From NCBI GenBank assembly GCA_014607495.2, contig CP053148.1, positions 6,696,001 to 6,760,000 of the forward strand: a stretch of DNA of 64,000 bases, read 5' to 3'. A program made the translations under genes and the position numbers. Source of the DNA: Carposina sasakii (lineage: Eukaryota; Arthropoda; Insecta; Lepidoptera; Carposinidae). Under the pieces are notes generated by a model that ran no database searches, had not been told where the DNA came from, and saw only the letters and a list, made by a program, of their open reading frames with translations. How positions within the stretch are numbered: the stretch's first letter is position 1; each line of letters begins with the position of its first letter. Shown piece after piece: positions 45,232 through 55,489 of this stretch.

Positions 45232-46905
45232 GACGGGCACGCTCTGCAGAACTGGCTGACGTTTCTAAGAGATTATTCCGTACCAGTTTGCAGAGTGGCT
45301 CGTCCCAAAGCCGTTGCGAGCAAGGATTTGAAGGCTCCACACCGTTTGGGCAGGCCAATTCCCAGGCATTTTTAGCTTCAGCCATGAACGGTATTTCCGG
45401 TTGCGGTTGTTTGAGAATATTGGCTACTAAGGTTTGAACGCTATGGACTGAAGATAGAAAAGCTGGGAGTGAAACACTGGAAATTTTACGGACACCCAGT
45501 CCCCCAAATCTGATCGGTAGAGAGGCTTGTACCCATGAGCGGTTATTCAGACTGATGTTTATTATGGAGGAAAGGGTGTTTTTTATTGTTGTGTCTAAAA
45601 TGCATAGGAGATCTGGAAATTTCCAAAGCTGACAGCAGCGGAGTGTATACATGAATTTTGGTGCAAAAAGACAGTGCCGAATGATGAAGTATGCCATGTG
45701 GGTGTTGATTTTAAAAAGGCGATCTGACACATCCGCGAAGTTTTGAATTTTGTCTTCTACAAAAGACGGCAGCGATTCGTCCATGATGGGCGAACCTAAT
45801 AGACGAAGCGAGCTTCTGTCGACTATTGTTAAATTTGGGGCAAGCATGTTAAAATCCGAAATAATAGTGGAGCGAACTGGGTTTGAAGCAGGAACATATA
45901 GCTCACATTTGGCTGTATTGAGTTCTAGCCCAATAAGCTGCAGTTCCTGCCTCAGTAGTTTTAGGTCACTTAGGAAAGTACTCGCTTCGCCTCCCAGGGT
46001 GCCATCATCGAGATACCACACGTTAAATTTAGATTTCATTTTTTCAATAATTGGATGGATAGCCAAAGTAAAAATGGCCGGCCCCAAGGGGTCGCCTTGT
46101 TGGCAGCCTACGGCCGAAAGTAGTAAATTATTCTTGTAGGGCAGATTCGTGGGTGCACTGTAGCACTGCCAAAGAAAATTATAAATAGACGGGGTTTTAA
46201 ATTTTATTTGTGTCAAGAGGGTGCCCCTATCAACGGTGTTAAAAGCGTTCTTTATATCCACCTTCAGCAGCACCCCGTCACCCTGGTCGCATAGGAAGGC
46301 GCGAAGTGAGTGTACGGCGGCCTCGCAGCCCCCCTCGAGCCGAAGCCCAATTGGTGTTGTTGAAAATGTTTGGCTAAGTCATCGGCGGCGCTCCTGCAGC
46401 ACATTTTGGCAACGAGACGGCGGAAGGTTGTGCCTACAGCGATAGGCCTGATTCCGCCATCTCTTTTCTTCAGTGCGCACAAGTTTGCTCCGTATAGGGT
46501 TGTGACTACGTCGGCGCAAACTTTACCTGAGAGAATTAGATTTGCCATGGCCGTTAGCTCCTTAGGCTGCGGTGAGGGCCTCGCCGGCCTCACCGCAGCC
46601 TCCAGAGATTAAATCTTTGAGGTGCTGAGGCGAGATACCATCTAAGCCGCCGGCGGAGCCTCCTGGGAAGGAAAAAACGGCCTGGCGAATTGTGTCGGCG
46701 GAGACGACGAGAGCCGCATCTGTTGGGTTGGGGCTGTCAGGGAGGTTAGGGGATGCTGCTGGAGAAGGATGTTTGTCCAGGAGACTTGTCAGGGTTTCAG
46801 GTGTATCGGGGGCAATAGCATCGCTTGAAAAAAGGAGCCTTGCGGCTCCTTTAATGTCACCTTCGCTCAATTTAGATTCAATAACTTTGGAGGTAAAATT
46901 GTCAC
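45232..46905 (-). pseudogene. Reverse transcriptase of the restriction-endonuclease LINE
   Basis: Three minus-strand frames tile the gene. 46870-46562: N-terminal part with GDIKGAARLLFSSDAIAPDT and GGSAGGLDGISPQHLKDL. 46593-46264: NLILSGKVCADVVTTLYGAN, KKRDGGIRPIAVGTTFRRLV and FQQHQLGFGSRG. 46273-45215: LLKVDIKNAFNTVD (motif A, residues 2-15), CQQGDPLGPAIF (57-68), WYLDDGTLGG (catalytic YLDD at 87-90), GLELNTAKCELY and LRLLGSPI (156-163). The last five residues of the final frame come from the hAT end. Two frameshifts, near 46570 and 46270, break it. All RT core motifs survive. The overlapping plus-strand frames (45750-46139, 46221-46612) are shadows. Confidence 0.9.
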
Positions 46906-47117
46906 TTAGCTTGTGCCTCGGAAAGCACGTAAAACTGCGCCTGAACTCTTTCCGGTCGTGTCGGCTTTCCGTCCTATCGAACTATGAGACTGACGGAATA
47001 GAGAGTGCATTTATGTTTGTGCACACACTTGTGCACTATAATATCTCCTGCGTACCTGGCTACCCTACCGTAGAGATTGGTCGCCTTGGCCGAAATACGG
47101 TCGGAGAGATCTTATAG
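46905..47117 (-). repeat. Dispersed 'GATGATGACCTCC' repeat, second copy
   Basis: On the minus strand: CCGTATTTCGGCCAAGGCGA, TGTGCACAAACATAAATGC, AGTTCGATAGGACGGAAAGC and CCGACACGACCGGAAAGAGT. This is a familiar lepidopteran dispersed sequence, abutting the 5' truncation of the LINE. Partner at 21690-21900. The plus-strand frame 46692-47117 is spurious. Confidence 0.6.
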
Positions 47118-47195
47118 TAGATTACGTTGCTCTGTCAGATCTATCACTGATACATTTCTCCTCCGTTCGTCACCCGACTTTTAATTAGGGATTGC

Positions 47196-47301
47196 TAAAC
47201 TACACTAACATGGATGCGTATGATCTACCAATCATATTGATTAGACCATGATGTAAATGAATTTGATTGGTGGATTTCAAACGCATTCCTAGCATAGTGG
47301 G
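47196..47301. mobile_element. Short MITE related to the 33.2-kb one
   Basis: CTAACATGGATGCGTATG at the left and AACGCATTCCTAGCATAGTG at the right are inverted; the interior holds ACCAATCAT and ATTGGTGG as inverted pieces. Shares GGATGCGT and CCAATCA with 33173-33301. Confidence 0.6.
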
Positions 47302-47768
47302 AACGACCAGTGAACAAACATTTTGATCCCACCTCCTTTCTGTGCTTGGTTCATGTGCTTCCCCGATGTGTAAACGCGACAAAGTTCACTAGGTTTTACC
47401 AGCACGTTGCTTACTAGTCAAGTGCAGGCTTTGACGCAAAAGTTTGTCATTGTTCAGCTTAATCAAATGCAGGCACGTATTTCAGTTGTAGTTTGAAAGA
47501 CAAATTTTGTGCTCCGGCGCTGTATACCGCCCATAGTAAGGACACATACTCTTTGACGTACAAAAATAGGTTACCTATTTAGATAGAGCTCAAGCCGTGG
47601 TAAATAAAAAAAAAACCTTTAACATCATTTACTTAAAGAAAAAAAACCGGACTGTAAAATTTTGACTCAGTGTCACCTCTCACGACTAAGATGGATTTAA
47701 TGATTCTTCTTAAGGTCAAATGCGCCAAGCCGTTTAGGCTCTAGACTACTCTAGAGCGTGCCAAAGAA
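47302..47768. other. Unassigned sequence
   Basis: No coding frame or repeat identified; the minus-strand frames here look random. Confidence 0.4.
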
Positions 47769-47769
47769 A

Positions 47770-47932
47770 TATCATTATTCTCAGCCTTGAGAAGTCCACT
47801 GCTAGACATAGGCCTCGCCCAACAACCTCCATTCCGATCGGTCGGAAGTAGCCTGCATCCTACCGACGACGCGACGTCCGCACCTTGGCCAGGTCGTCCG
47901 TAAGAAATATACATACATACATACATACATAT
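47770..47932 (-). mobile_element. RTE-clade LINE tail plus (CATA)n
   Basis: AAGTCCACTGCTAGACATAG, GGTCGGAAGTAGCCTGC and CTTGGCCAGGTCGTCCGT parallel the RTE C-terminal coding region at 23.9 kb. It is followed by about six CATA units at 47908-47931. Confidence 0.7.
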
Positions 47933-48361
47933 AAACACTCGAAAAACATAACCCTACTTCTGGCATAGTCGGGTAAAAAATATAACCCTCCTTCGGGTAA
48001 AAGTACTCTTTGTTTAAAGTTTCATAGAGATTTCAAGATCGTCCACTTTTTTATGTTTACCAGCAGTGCCAACGTTTGTTTGTCCTTAGATAGAATACAG
48101 GGACGCTGAAGTAGATAGGTATGGATGATTGGGTACTATAACAGGACGCAAATTTTAATACGAGCCAGGTATTGGTCAATACTTTACTGCTCTGCGTACC
48201 TAATGCTACTACATCAGCAGTTGCAGATAAACGTTAATTACCACCTCCTTTTGATCCCTCCTCAATGTCCGTAACAAAACAAAGAGCAAGCTGGATTTTC
48301 TATAAGCTGCTTTGCGGCTGTGTCGCCGTCATAGTATAGGTACTTACATAGTAAGCGAAGC

Positions 48362-48606
48362 ACCCGTACAAATACCACGGCTTTTGATATTACACTTACA
48401 TCGTTTTTAGTAGACTCGTGCGTTATTTTATGAATAAACTATTATGGAAAAAAGGGAAGTTTAAAGTTTTTTATTTACTCTATTCTAAAACCTTTAAACT
48501 GATTTTAGTACTAGTTAAAATCAGTTTTAGTACTAGTCAAAATAATGCACGAGTCTACTAAAAACGAAGTAAGTGTAATATCAAAAGCCGTGGTATTTCT
48601 ACGGGT
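48362..48606. mobile_element. Fold-back MITE, 245 bp
   Basis: Arms 48362-48429 and 48539-48606 are near-perfect inverted copies: ACCCGTACAAATACCACGGC / GCCGTGGTATTTCTACGGGT, then TTTTGATATTACACTTAC and TTTTTAGTAGACTCGTGC. The spacer has a direct repeat of TTTTAGTACTAGT. GTACTTACAT occurs just outside both ends (48340s and 48605), a possible target duplication of about 9-10 bp. Confidence 0.8.
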
Positions 48607-48611
48607 ACTTA

Positions 48612-49780
48612 CATTTTTTGTAATCAATATTTTTTTTTAATAAGTAATGTTTATTAAGTTTATTTTAAGATAAGTGCGTACTATACAAAAACCAAAGCTC
48701 CACAATCTCCAAAGCATTGTTTAAGAAATGTTTTGTAGATACGTCCATAATTAAATTTAAAACATTACATTATATTTCTGTAACTGGTTTTATTAGCTCT
48801 GATATTAAGTTATGAGATAAAAAATAATATTATGTATAGTCGACAAAATCCGACAAACCTAATTGGCAGGAGGACGTTTCGCATCGGAGTGCAGATCCTA
48901 TTACTTGTGGTGTGGACGTGCCTTACATAAAAATATTAGGACTGAGTTACACTGTTCTGCTTTAAGATGACCATTGGTACATAGACTGATACGCGCAACG
49001 TGTTACCAACCAGTTTTTTTAGAAAAGTTAATTAAAATTATATGTTACCTACCACTAAGCTTCTGACGTCGGGACAAACTACTCTTAGTATTTCGATGTT
49101 TAGTCAAGAATATTAGAAAAAAGTACGAAATAAATAAATGTATCGTGGTTTGTTTCGATTAACGTACGAATACGATTTGAAAACGGGTAAATATCAAGAG
49201 AAGATATATACATAGGTAATATGTATATAGGCTACTTTTCATCTCGCTTCCTTGTGTATTTTGTGTACCTTTTGTAAATGTTCGTATAGAGCTTATTACA
49301 ACAATATAGTATGATACGACAAGAGACATTGTGGACACTTTTAATTGGCTCGCATGGTTACTCACATTGTGTTTTATCCCTCGAAAATATACAGAACTAT
49401 ATACCTATATCTATCGTTGGTTTCTCGAACACTGCAAATTGTTGGATCGTTGACTGTCATTATATTTATGATTTGAAACATTGCTATCGCGTATTAACGT
49501 TGACTTGCCTTATCGAAGCTGGCTATGTTAGGACTTTCTTCTTTCAGTATATTTCTAACTAAGGAAAAAGAGTTTACAAACAACTTAGAATATTTGTTTT
49601 TATTTTCATCTTAGCATTCAATACGATAATTTGATTTTGTAATTTGTATAGTCGGAATAAAAGTTACAAAGCTTAGTAGCTAAACATAGCCCCTTTTGTA
49701 GGAACCGGGCGTTAAACAACATTCTATCTGTTTTCAACTTAAGCAATTAAACTAAATACACAAAACGTTTTACTACAGTT
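48612..49780. other. AT-rich sequence, nothing recognised
   Basis: Frames at 49159-49365 and 49311-49562 show no domain. Confidence 0.4.
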
Positions 49781-49934
49781 TTCTACTTTTTATTTCTCCG
49801 TAAAACCAATATTATTGTGTAGTCGCTGGTCCCCTAACTTGCTAAAGCCCGATCGCAGCGCCATCTAACTAAGCGCTTTTACCATTTAGTATATCTTCCG
49901 GATACACAGAAAATTCGGTTGAGTTTTCATGGAG

Positions 49935-50393
49935 TTATAGCAAAACCAACGTTTGTTGGGAATCCATTTTTATATTTCCTGTTGTAGGTATATATGCTGA
50001 CTCATCCTTCGTATTCCCGTCCATATCTAAGTTGAATTCAGACAATGCTTTAGCCGCTTTATCTATAGCTTTGTTCAAAGCCGCGGGTTGTGTTTCAAGT
50101 TCCAAATCGATCTTGTTCTCGAGATGGTTCAAACATTAGTATGCAACGCATTCCGTAGATTTATAACCTTAGGAAACTTTGGGAATGTCCGTACATCTAA
50201 CAAATACGGTAGCTCTAGCGCCTCACATTGGAGCCAATATACGGCATCCAACATAATTACAACTATGCGATTAAACTTTTTGGTATATAGCAGAGTCCCT
50301 TTTACTGAAAAGTCCGTCGTGGCCTAAATGGTCAAAGTTTTTATACACAATTGGTTTAGTTTTTGTTGCCAGTAAAATTTTTAAAATACTCAT
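49935..50393 (-). pseudogene. Unrecognised frameshifted reading frame, possible host pseudogene
   Basis: From an ATG at 50393-50391 the minus strand reads MSILKILLATKTKPIVYKNF and on through HLGHDGLFSKRDSAIYQ in one frame. A +1 slip in an A-run leads to a second open frame with LDAVYWLQCEALELPYLLDV and RTFPKFPKVINLRNALH. A second slip leads to the third frame (50132-49935) with a helical AALNKAIDKAAKALSEF segment, ending in SQQTLVLL and a stop. The three pieces abut without in-frame stops in between, total about 160 residues. Composition is protein-like and unlike the flanks. A possible polyadenylation motif (AATAAA on the minus strand) lies near 49795. I do not recognise the family. It could be a retrocopy, a small host gene with sequencing errors, or a transposon ORF. 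Confidence 0.45.
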
Positions 50394-50419
50394 ATTAATT
50401 TCAAGAATCATTAACTATT

Positions 50420-50576
50420 TGAATAATTTCCTATAGCTTTTAGGCGAAACGTTATATAATCTGAATTTAATATGGCGTAGGCTATTCGATAAGAAACATT
50501 TTTTTCCAGAATACCCACGGGGGCGAGAAAAAACATTCTAAGATTATACGAAACAAGCCGTGGGCGCCCGCTAGTG
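50420..50576 (+). mobile_element. Lep1-type Helitron 3' remnant
   Basis: Ends AAGCCGTGGGCGCCCGCTAGT, a degraded Lep1 terminus. The minus-strand frame 50411-50692 crosses it and is not a gene. Confidence 0.5.
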
Positions 50577-50577
50577 C

Positions 50578-51214
50578 TTGATAAAATTATTTTATTACTT
50601 AGGCATGTTATGACAACTGTCACAGGTAGAGCTTCAGTTGGCGAAGAATAGTTCTCAATCGGCGAATCATTTTGTCCAATAGTTGGCTCCAATTGAAACG
50701 AGGTTAGTTTAGGAGAACGTCGCCGACTATCAATCTATTTCCTCTGAATGACGCCTTGGCTTCCGCTAATCGGAACTGGGGTCACTACCTCGCTATAAAC
50801 GCTATAGAATCTGCTAACAGGGTTATTGCCAATTTCGTTTACTGCCGTTCTACGGTTTTATTTTAGATTGATTTGTTTTTTATTCCTACTTCGTTCAAAA
50901 TGTAACATTACGTAGGCAAATAGTAATTAAAAGACCCGCGCGTCCAGAACTGTCTCATAATTTTTAAATTGATAAGGACAATGTGTGTTTAGCATGTCTT
51001 CCGTAGTTACTACCACAAAAATTAAATTGTCATTGTTAAAACGTTGATCGTAGGTACTCGGGTCAGTAACGACCCATTTGGCAGATTTGCCCCAATTTCC
51101 CAACTTGTTTGTTTTAATCGCTAATTACAATTTATTGCGGTGGCATTATCTGGGGGCTTGTATAAAGTAACAATAAATCGCATCGAAGTTTATCATCATC
51201 ATATTTCCTCCAAT
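50578..51214. other. Unassigned sequence
   Basis: Mixed composition; no coding frame or repeat identified. Confidence 0.4.
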
Positions 51215-51215
51215 A

Positions 51216-51460
51216 ACGGCCGATTGGTGTAGTTGGTAGTGGCCCTGCCTGCGACGCCATAGGTCCTGGGTTCGAATCCCGGTAGGTGCAAACCTTGATG
51301 TGATAAATATCGATGTTTGTTTCCGAGTCATGGATGTTTATATACTTATCTATGTATTTATATACCGTTGCCTAGTACCCACGACACAAGACCTTAGGGA
51401 TCTTAGTGTGGGATTAGGTCAATGTATTGTGAAGTGTGTGAATGTGTGTGTGTGTGAATA
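51216..51460 (+). mobile_element. tRNA-derived SINE, family 2, most complete copy
   Basis: Head with A-box-like GATTGGTGTAGTTGGTAGTG, CCTGCCTGCGACGCC and B-box GGGTTCGAATCCCGG (T-stem pairs). Body: TAAATATCGATGTTTG, TTTCCGAGTCATGG, TACCCACGACACAAGACC. It ends in a (GT)n/(GTGTGAAT) tract. Not a functional tRNA, because the acceptor stem does not close. Confidence 0.85.
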
Positions 51461-51461
51461 T

Positions 51462-51900
51462 GTTACTTATAATAAGGAGCATACATTTTGCACGTTCGTT
51501 AAATTACGTGATCAAGATCTCTATTGGAGCATATGTCACGATAACGAACTTCACGCGAAACGATGCGACATTGACTAAGCACCTGACGTTATGTTACTTG
51601 CTACTATGTTAATGCATTTATGAGACCTTGTAATTACTCACCATCTACACAGTGATGTACCTAATGAAATCTGTGAGTATAAACAATCAATCAGTCCGTG
51701 TTTTCGAATTGGTATTAAGCTAAGATGATTTTGTTCATCTGAGATATCATGAAGCTGTATGAATCGTTATTAGGCTAATTAAGTGGTACAGTTTTAATAA
51801 GGCTCATGTCTAATTATAAAGTCTTAAAAACCGAATTATTGGACAGTGCAAAAAGAGTAACCCAAGTAAGTGCTTCATGTTATAAAAAACATGGTTATCC
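51462..51900. other. AT-rich sequence, nothing recognised
   Basis: No coding frame or repeat identified. Confidence 0.4.
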
Positions 51901-51917
51901 AAGCTAACTCAATTCAT

Positions 51918-52235
51918 GTTCAATACCCTTACCATGAATTTCTTCAACACTTCTCACTTTGTCATTACGTTCGACCTAGTTTTATTTTAAAATTACTCTC
52001 ATAGTATCCAAAAACTCTAAAATGATAGGGATCTAATAGTTTACTATTAGATCCCTATCATTCACGAAACTATAAATTACTTGAGTAACCCTTAATTTTA
52101 TGATACCTAGATCTATCTTGAGATGTATCTATGAAATATTCCCTAGTTTCCGAGACTTCTTGTGTCGTAACATTTTTATGTCGAACTCTATACGAAGGCG
52201 AATTGAACTCAATAAACTCATGTTAAGGGTATTGG
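51918..52235. repeat. Inverted repeat region centred on a perfect 19-bp hairpin
   Basis: AATGATAGGGATCTAATAG (52021-52039) pairs perfectly with 52044-52062 across a TTTA loop. Further out, CAATACCCTTACCATGAATT (about 51921) and TTAAGGGTATTG (about 52224) are inverse partners, suggesting a decayed fold-back element. Confidence 0.55.
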
Positions 52236-52263
52236 TGCAGCTTCTAATTAGTTGCCGGAGTCA

Positions 52264-52464
52264 ATGACCCAGTTTCTAGACAGGGAAGTGTTGAACAAAG
52301 AACAAATACGTAATATTCTTGTAGGCTCATTGAAAGTTATTGAAATGGATAGTTTAATGAATTGGAAAACTTTTGATTTTGTTTACCTATTTGAACAATA
52401 TTTTGCCGTCATTCCTGTGGGTCCTCCTATCCATAATCAAGAGAATGACAGAGTAGGAAACTGA
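52264..52464 (+). CDS. Small unidentified open frame
   Basis: From the ATG at 52264 it encodes about 66 residues (MTQFLDREVLNKEQIRNILV at the start; a mixed hydrophilic N-terminus and a hydrophobic VYLFEQYFAVIPVGPP end). Composition is more protein-like than that of neighbouring frames, but no family, splice signal or promoter was recognised. It may be chance. Confidence 0.2.
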   Translation: MTQFLDREVLNKEQIRNILVGSLKVIEMDSLMNWKTFDFVYLFEQYFAVIPVGPPIHNQENDRVGN

Positions 52465-52469
52465 CTTAT

Positions 52470-54300
52470 CCAAAATAGAATGAATTCAGGTCAATTTGTC
52501 TAAAAACACTTTTATGTAAGTCGAGGTTTTCAAGAAAGTCTCATTTTGTATAGAGCTTGATGATATTAGGACTTACATATTAAATAATAACCTAACGTCC
52601 CTAGTTACCTTATTTACGAACATAGGTTAAGCGATGTAATAAAACAGAATAAGAATAACATCAGAGTTACCCTCCCCCTAGCCTGCTGGTTCCGTGTTGT
52701 CGTTTTCTATATCTACCTAATTGTAAAATGTTTAACCATATATTTATTAACCTAAAGCCTATAAAGGTAAGGATGAATCTCCTGTGCTATAAAGTAACCA
52801 GCGGCCTTCAGTTCAGGTGACTGACCGACTGGCACCTGTCACTATACTCCTTTTAATAAGCCATCTTGAGACAGGTTCAGACCAAAGTTAGATTTGTTTA
52901 GCTGAGTAAAAATTTTAACATGCTTTGAAATCAGCTGCTTTAGTGGATACACTGTTATAATTATTGAGCGAGAACCCTAATTTATTCACTGGATTTTATC
53001 TAAGTTTGATTAATTTGCATAATATTTATTTATGTGAAAACAATGTTAATTTTTTGATGGTTACTTTGGCGTCTTTAGAATACATTAGTCTATGATCTAT
53101 TTATACGTATATAGTCTATGATCTAGTTATACGTATATAAACCTATAACTATGCTTTGAACCTTTGTCAGTAGAGTTAGAAGTCAAGGCTGCCAGTTGTT
53201 AAATATTACCTTTGTTCTATACATTTGTATCATACATGATAATATAGGATGTAATGATGGATAGAAGGATGAACTTACAGACAGAAAATAACAAGTGGAG
53301 CCAAAGTGAAAGTACGCACTTAGAGCAATTTTGTAGGCGATTCCTACGTGAGTGCCGGAGGCAGAGCACTTGCACAATCAACGTAGTACATAATGCACTT
53401 CTTCGAAACCACTGGTAAACTATACATACTTGTAAATCTTACGTTATTTCCACAAAAGTTATTCAGAAATGCTCCAAATGGAATGCTTTGTTAGACTAAT
53501 TTGGGGTATTAACACTGTCGTCGTCTGTTTTGGCAGCCGGAACTGTAAATGAATGGACGACATCTTTAGATATTTGTCTGGTTCTACTTGAATATTTCCT
53601 ATTATTTAATTGTGACCCTCAATATTTCGCAATATTTTGTATGGGTAGGTACTATTTAAGTACGAATATTCTAAAATTGTTACTTAGTTATACCCCAGAA
53701 TAGATGGCGTCAGGTAGACCAAAAAAATAAACGACAAATTTTTGGCAATATGAGTCTCAAAAGATATCTTATTGTGCCAATCTCATTTATAATGGGATGT
53801 GGGCAGGATCTTCCTGCCTAATGTATGGGAACTATTTGAAATTCTTTAAGTGTTAAGATTATTGGAAGCTTCAATTATTAGTAAAATAACACATGATATA
53901 AGAGTTTTAATTTCTATCAGGCAAGAATGTGAAAGTACACTAAGAGCACTTTTAGGATATTATGTAATTTGGATGCAATCATCATAATTCTGACTGGGCT
54001 ATTAGAATGAAAACGTCGTCATTTGAGGCTTAACCCTAGAAACTCCAAGATCCTGAGATATTAGGCATAACTTTCAACAACTGCCTCTGCGTGTTAATTA
54101 ACGTTCGGAGTTCAGCATTCCAGAACCAACAAAGTTTATTCGACGAATGACCTATGTATTCGAAATATTTAGCAAAATTATACGAAAATTGTCGTCCATT
54201 AGGTAGATAAGTGAAGATGATATCATGAATGTATGACATTTTTGTTTAAAATTGCGCCTGCGATGTTTTTATTTTGTATTAAAGTAAAATAAGCATAAAC
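52470..54300. other. AT-rich sequence with a small direct repeat
   Basis: AGTCTATGATCTATTTATAC and AGTCTATGATCTAGTTATAC form a 28-bp-offset tandem pair at 53085-53140. No gene seen. Confidence 0.4.
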
Positions 54301-54304
54301 TATG

Positions 54305-54465
54305 CGTCGTCGTCGTCAGCCTATTGCAGTCCACTGCGCTTGAGGTTTTCTGTTGAGGCCGCCGCTGAGCCGGTTCTGGTGGTTGTGCCTGGGAGGTGAG
54401 ACACCGCAAGGTTTGACACGTTGCGTCCCATACCAAGCATCGTCCTATCCTCCTGTTTTAAAATT
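54305..54465 (-). mobile_element. Second fragment of the restriction-endonuclease LINE fused to an RTE tail
   Basis: CAGCCTATTGCAGTCCACTG (RTE tail, 54318-54337) is joined directly to GCTTGAGGTTTTCTGTTGAG, GTGGTTGTGCCTGGGAGGTG and ACGTTGCGTCCCATACCAAG, which parallel 42977-43090 in the endonuclease region of the 42.7-46.9 kb LINE. About 125 bases are kept. Confidence 0.7.
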
Positions 54466-54469
54466 ATGT

Positions 54470-54800
54470 AAGGTTAAAATGGATATCATAGTACCACCAT
54501 CAACTACTGAATTTATTTAAAGTCTTAATAATTTTATTTTAGGTAAGTACTAAATAACTAAAGAGTTAGATTGAGTCGAATGAGAGCGAGTCGATTCAAG
54601 TCGATCTTGACCTTCAACTTAACATTTTAAAATCCGTGTCACATCGAAATGTCTACTGTCGCCGGTTATTTCTGATTTACAAACGTATCATCCATGTGAG
54701 TCTCGATTTTAATTTAGTTTATACTACCGTCCACCCGCGACCTAGTTTGTGTGAAATTTGGAATTCCCGTTATTTCTAGTTCTTGTAGAAATTACAGGAA
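54470..54800. other. Unassigned sequence
   Basis: No coding frame or repeat identified. Confidence 0.4.
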
Positions 54801-54804
54801 ATAT

Positions 54805-54852
54805 TTTTTAAAACGAAAAACCGATAACCTCTCTTTTTTGAAGGTTAAAAAG
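54805..54852. mobile_element. Composite element reduced to its two fused ends
   Basis: TTTTTTAAAACGAAAAACCG (right-end type) runs straight into ATAACCTCTCTTTTTTGAAG and GTTAAAAAG (left-end type), i.e. the two termini of the GAAGTCGG-ended element with the interior missing. Confidence 0.65.
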
Positions 54853-54854
54853 TA

Positions 54855-55330
54855 GCCTAAATTACTCCTTATTACATCAACTATTTTGCCAGTGAAATTT
54901 CTTAATAATTTATTGTTATTAATTCAAAATCAAATGTGAACTTCTATGCGTGTTATTAAAAGATAAACGTTTTCTAATGCTCTAAGTCTATTAAAGTTGA
55001 AGGCCAGTTGCTCGACTGAACCGGTTTAATTATATAATATATATCGTTAAATATATTATAATCTTTAAGCTTGGCGCTGCCGGGTGACTTGTACCTATTG
55101 ATGCACTGTGGTATCTTTGTCACTGTTAAGTATTGTGTGCTAATTATTTCTATGACTGTTATTTTGAAATGAATATCAATAATAAGGAATATAGGTGTAC
55201 TGTGGGTATGTGTATTCGTGATTATTTGCGTGTCCGTGAACTTAGCAGCTCATTTTCCAGCAGTTCCAAAATAAATGTAAATGTTGGTGAAACATATGTA
55301 GATTAATCATCTAGTTTTTAATTTCGGAAT
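54855..55330. other. AT-rich sequence, nothing recognised
   Basis: No coding frame or repeat identified. Confidence 0.4.
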
Positions 55331-55336
55331 AGTGCG

Positions 55337-55482
55337 ATGTATTATCTTGCATGCTAGGTGCTCCGATCTGCTTTCTTGTGGCGATTGTAGGTAGTGCAAG
55401 TGCTTATTTTCGAAGTTATGAGTTATCAGATCCGAGGGTCAATGCAGGGTGTAGGGCCCGGTGGTGGGTGAACTCTTATTGA
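55337..55482 (+). repeat. Dispersed repeat, copy 2 (inverse of 14.5 kb)
   Basis: CATGCTAGGTGCTCCGATC, GGCGATTGTAGGTAGTGCAA, GTTATGAGTTATCAGATCCG and TGTAGGGCCCGGTGGTGGG are the inverse of the blocks at 14505-14640. Confidence 0.65.
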
Positions 55483-55489
55483 ATAAATT

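Larger units (their letters stand above)
42650..46905 (-). mobile_element. Non-LTR element with RT and restriction-like endonuclease, interrupted
   Basis: Whole span of one 5'-truncated retroelement on the minus strand. From 46905 down to 45232 it encodes the pre-RT and RT region; it is then split by a hAT transposon (43686-45231) and a SINE (about 43380-43615). It resumes with the endonuclease region from 43378 to 42721 and a 3' UTR. Reading across the removed insertions restores continuous coding sense, apart from frameshifts near 46570, 46270 and 42890. Restriction-like endonuclease LINEs belong to the R2/NeSL/CRE-type groups; this one has not been placed in a named clade here. Confidence 0.8.

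Noticed and set aside
45750..46139. 129-residue plus-strand protein
   Set aside because: Antisense of the reverse transcriptase core, whose motifs are clear on the minus strand.
46692..47117. 141-residue plus-strand protein
   Set aside because: Antisense of the LINE N-terminal region plus a dispersed repeat.
51216..51292. A tRNA gene
   Set aside because: T-arm is good, but the acceptor stem does not close and the body repeats at 33831 and 43380.
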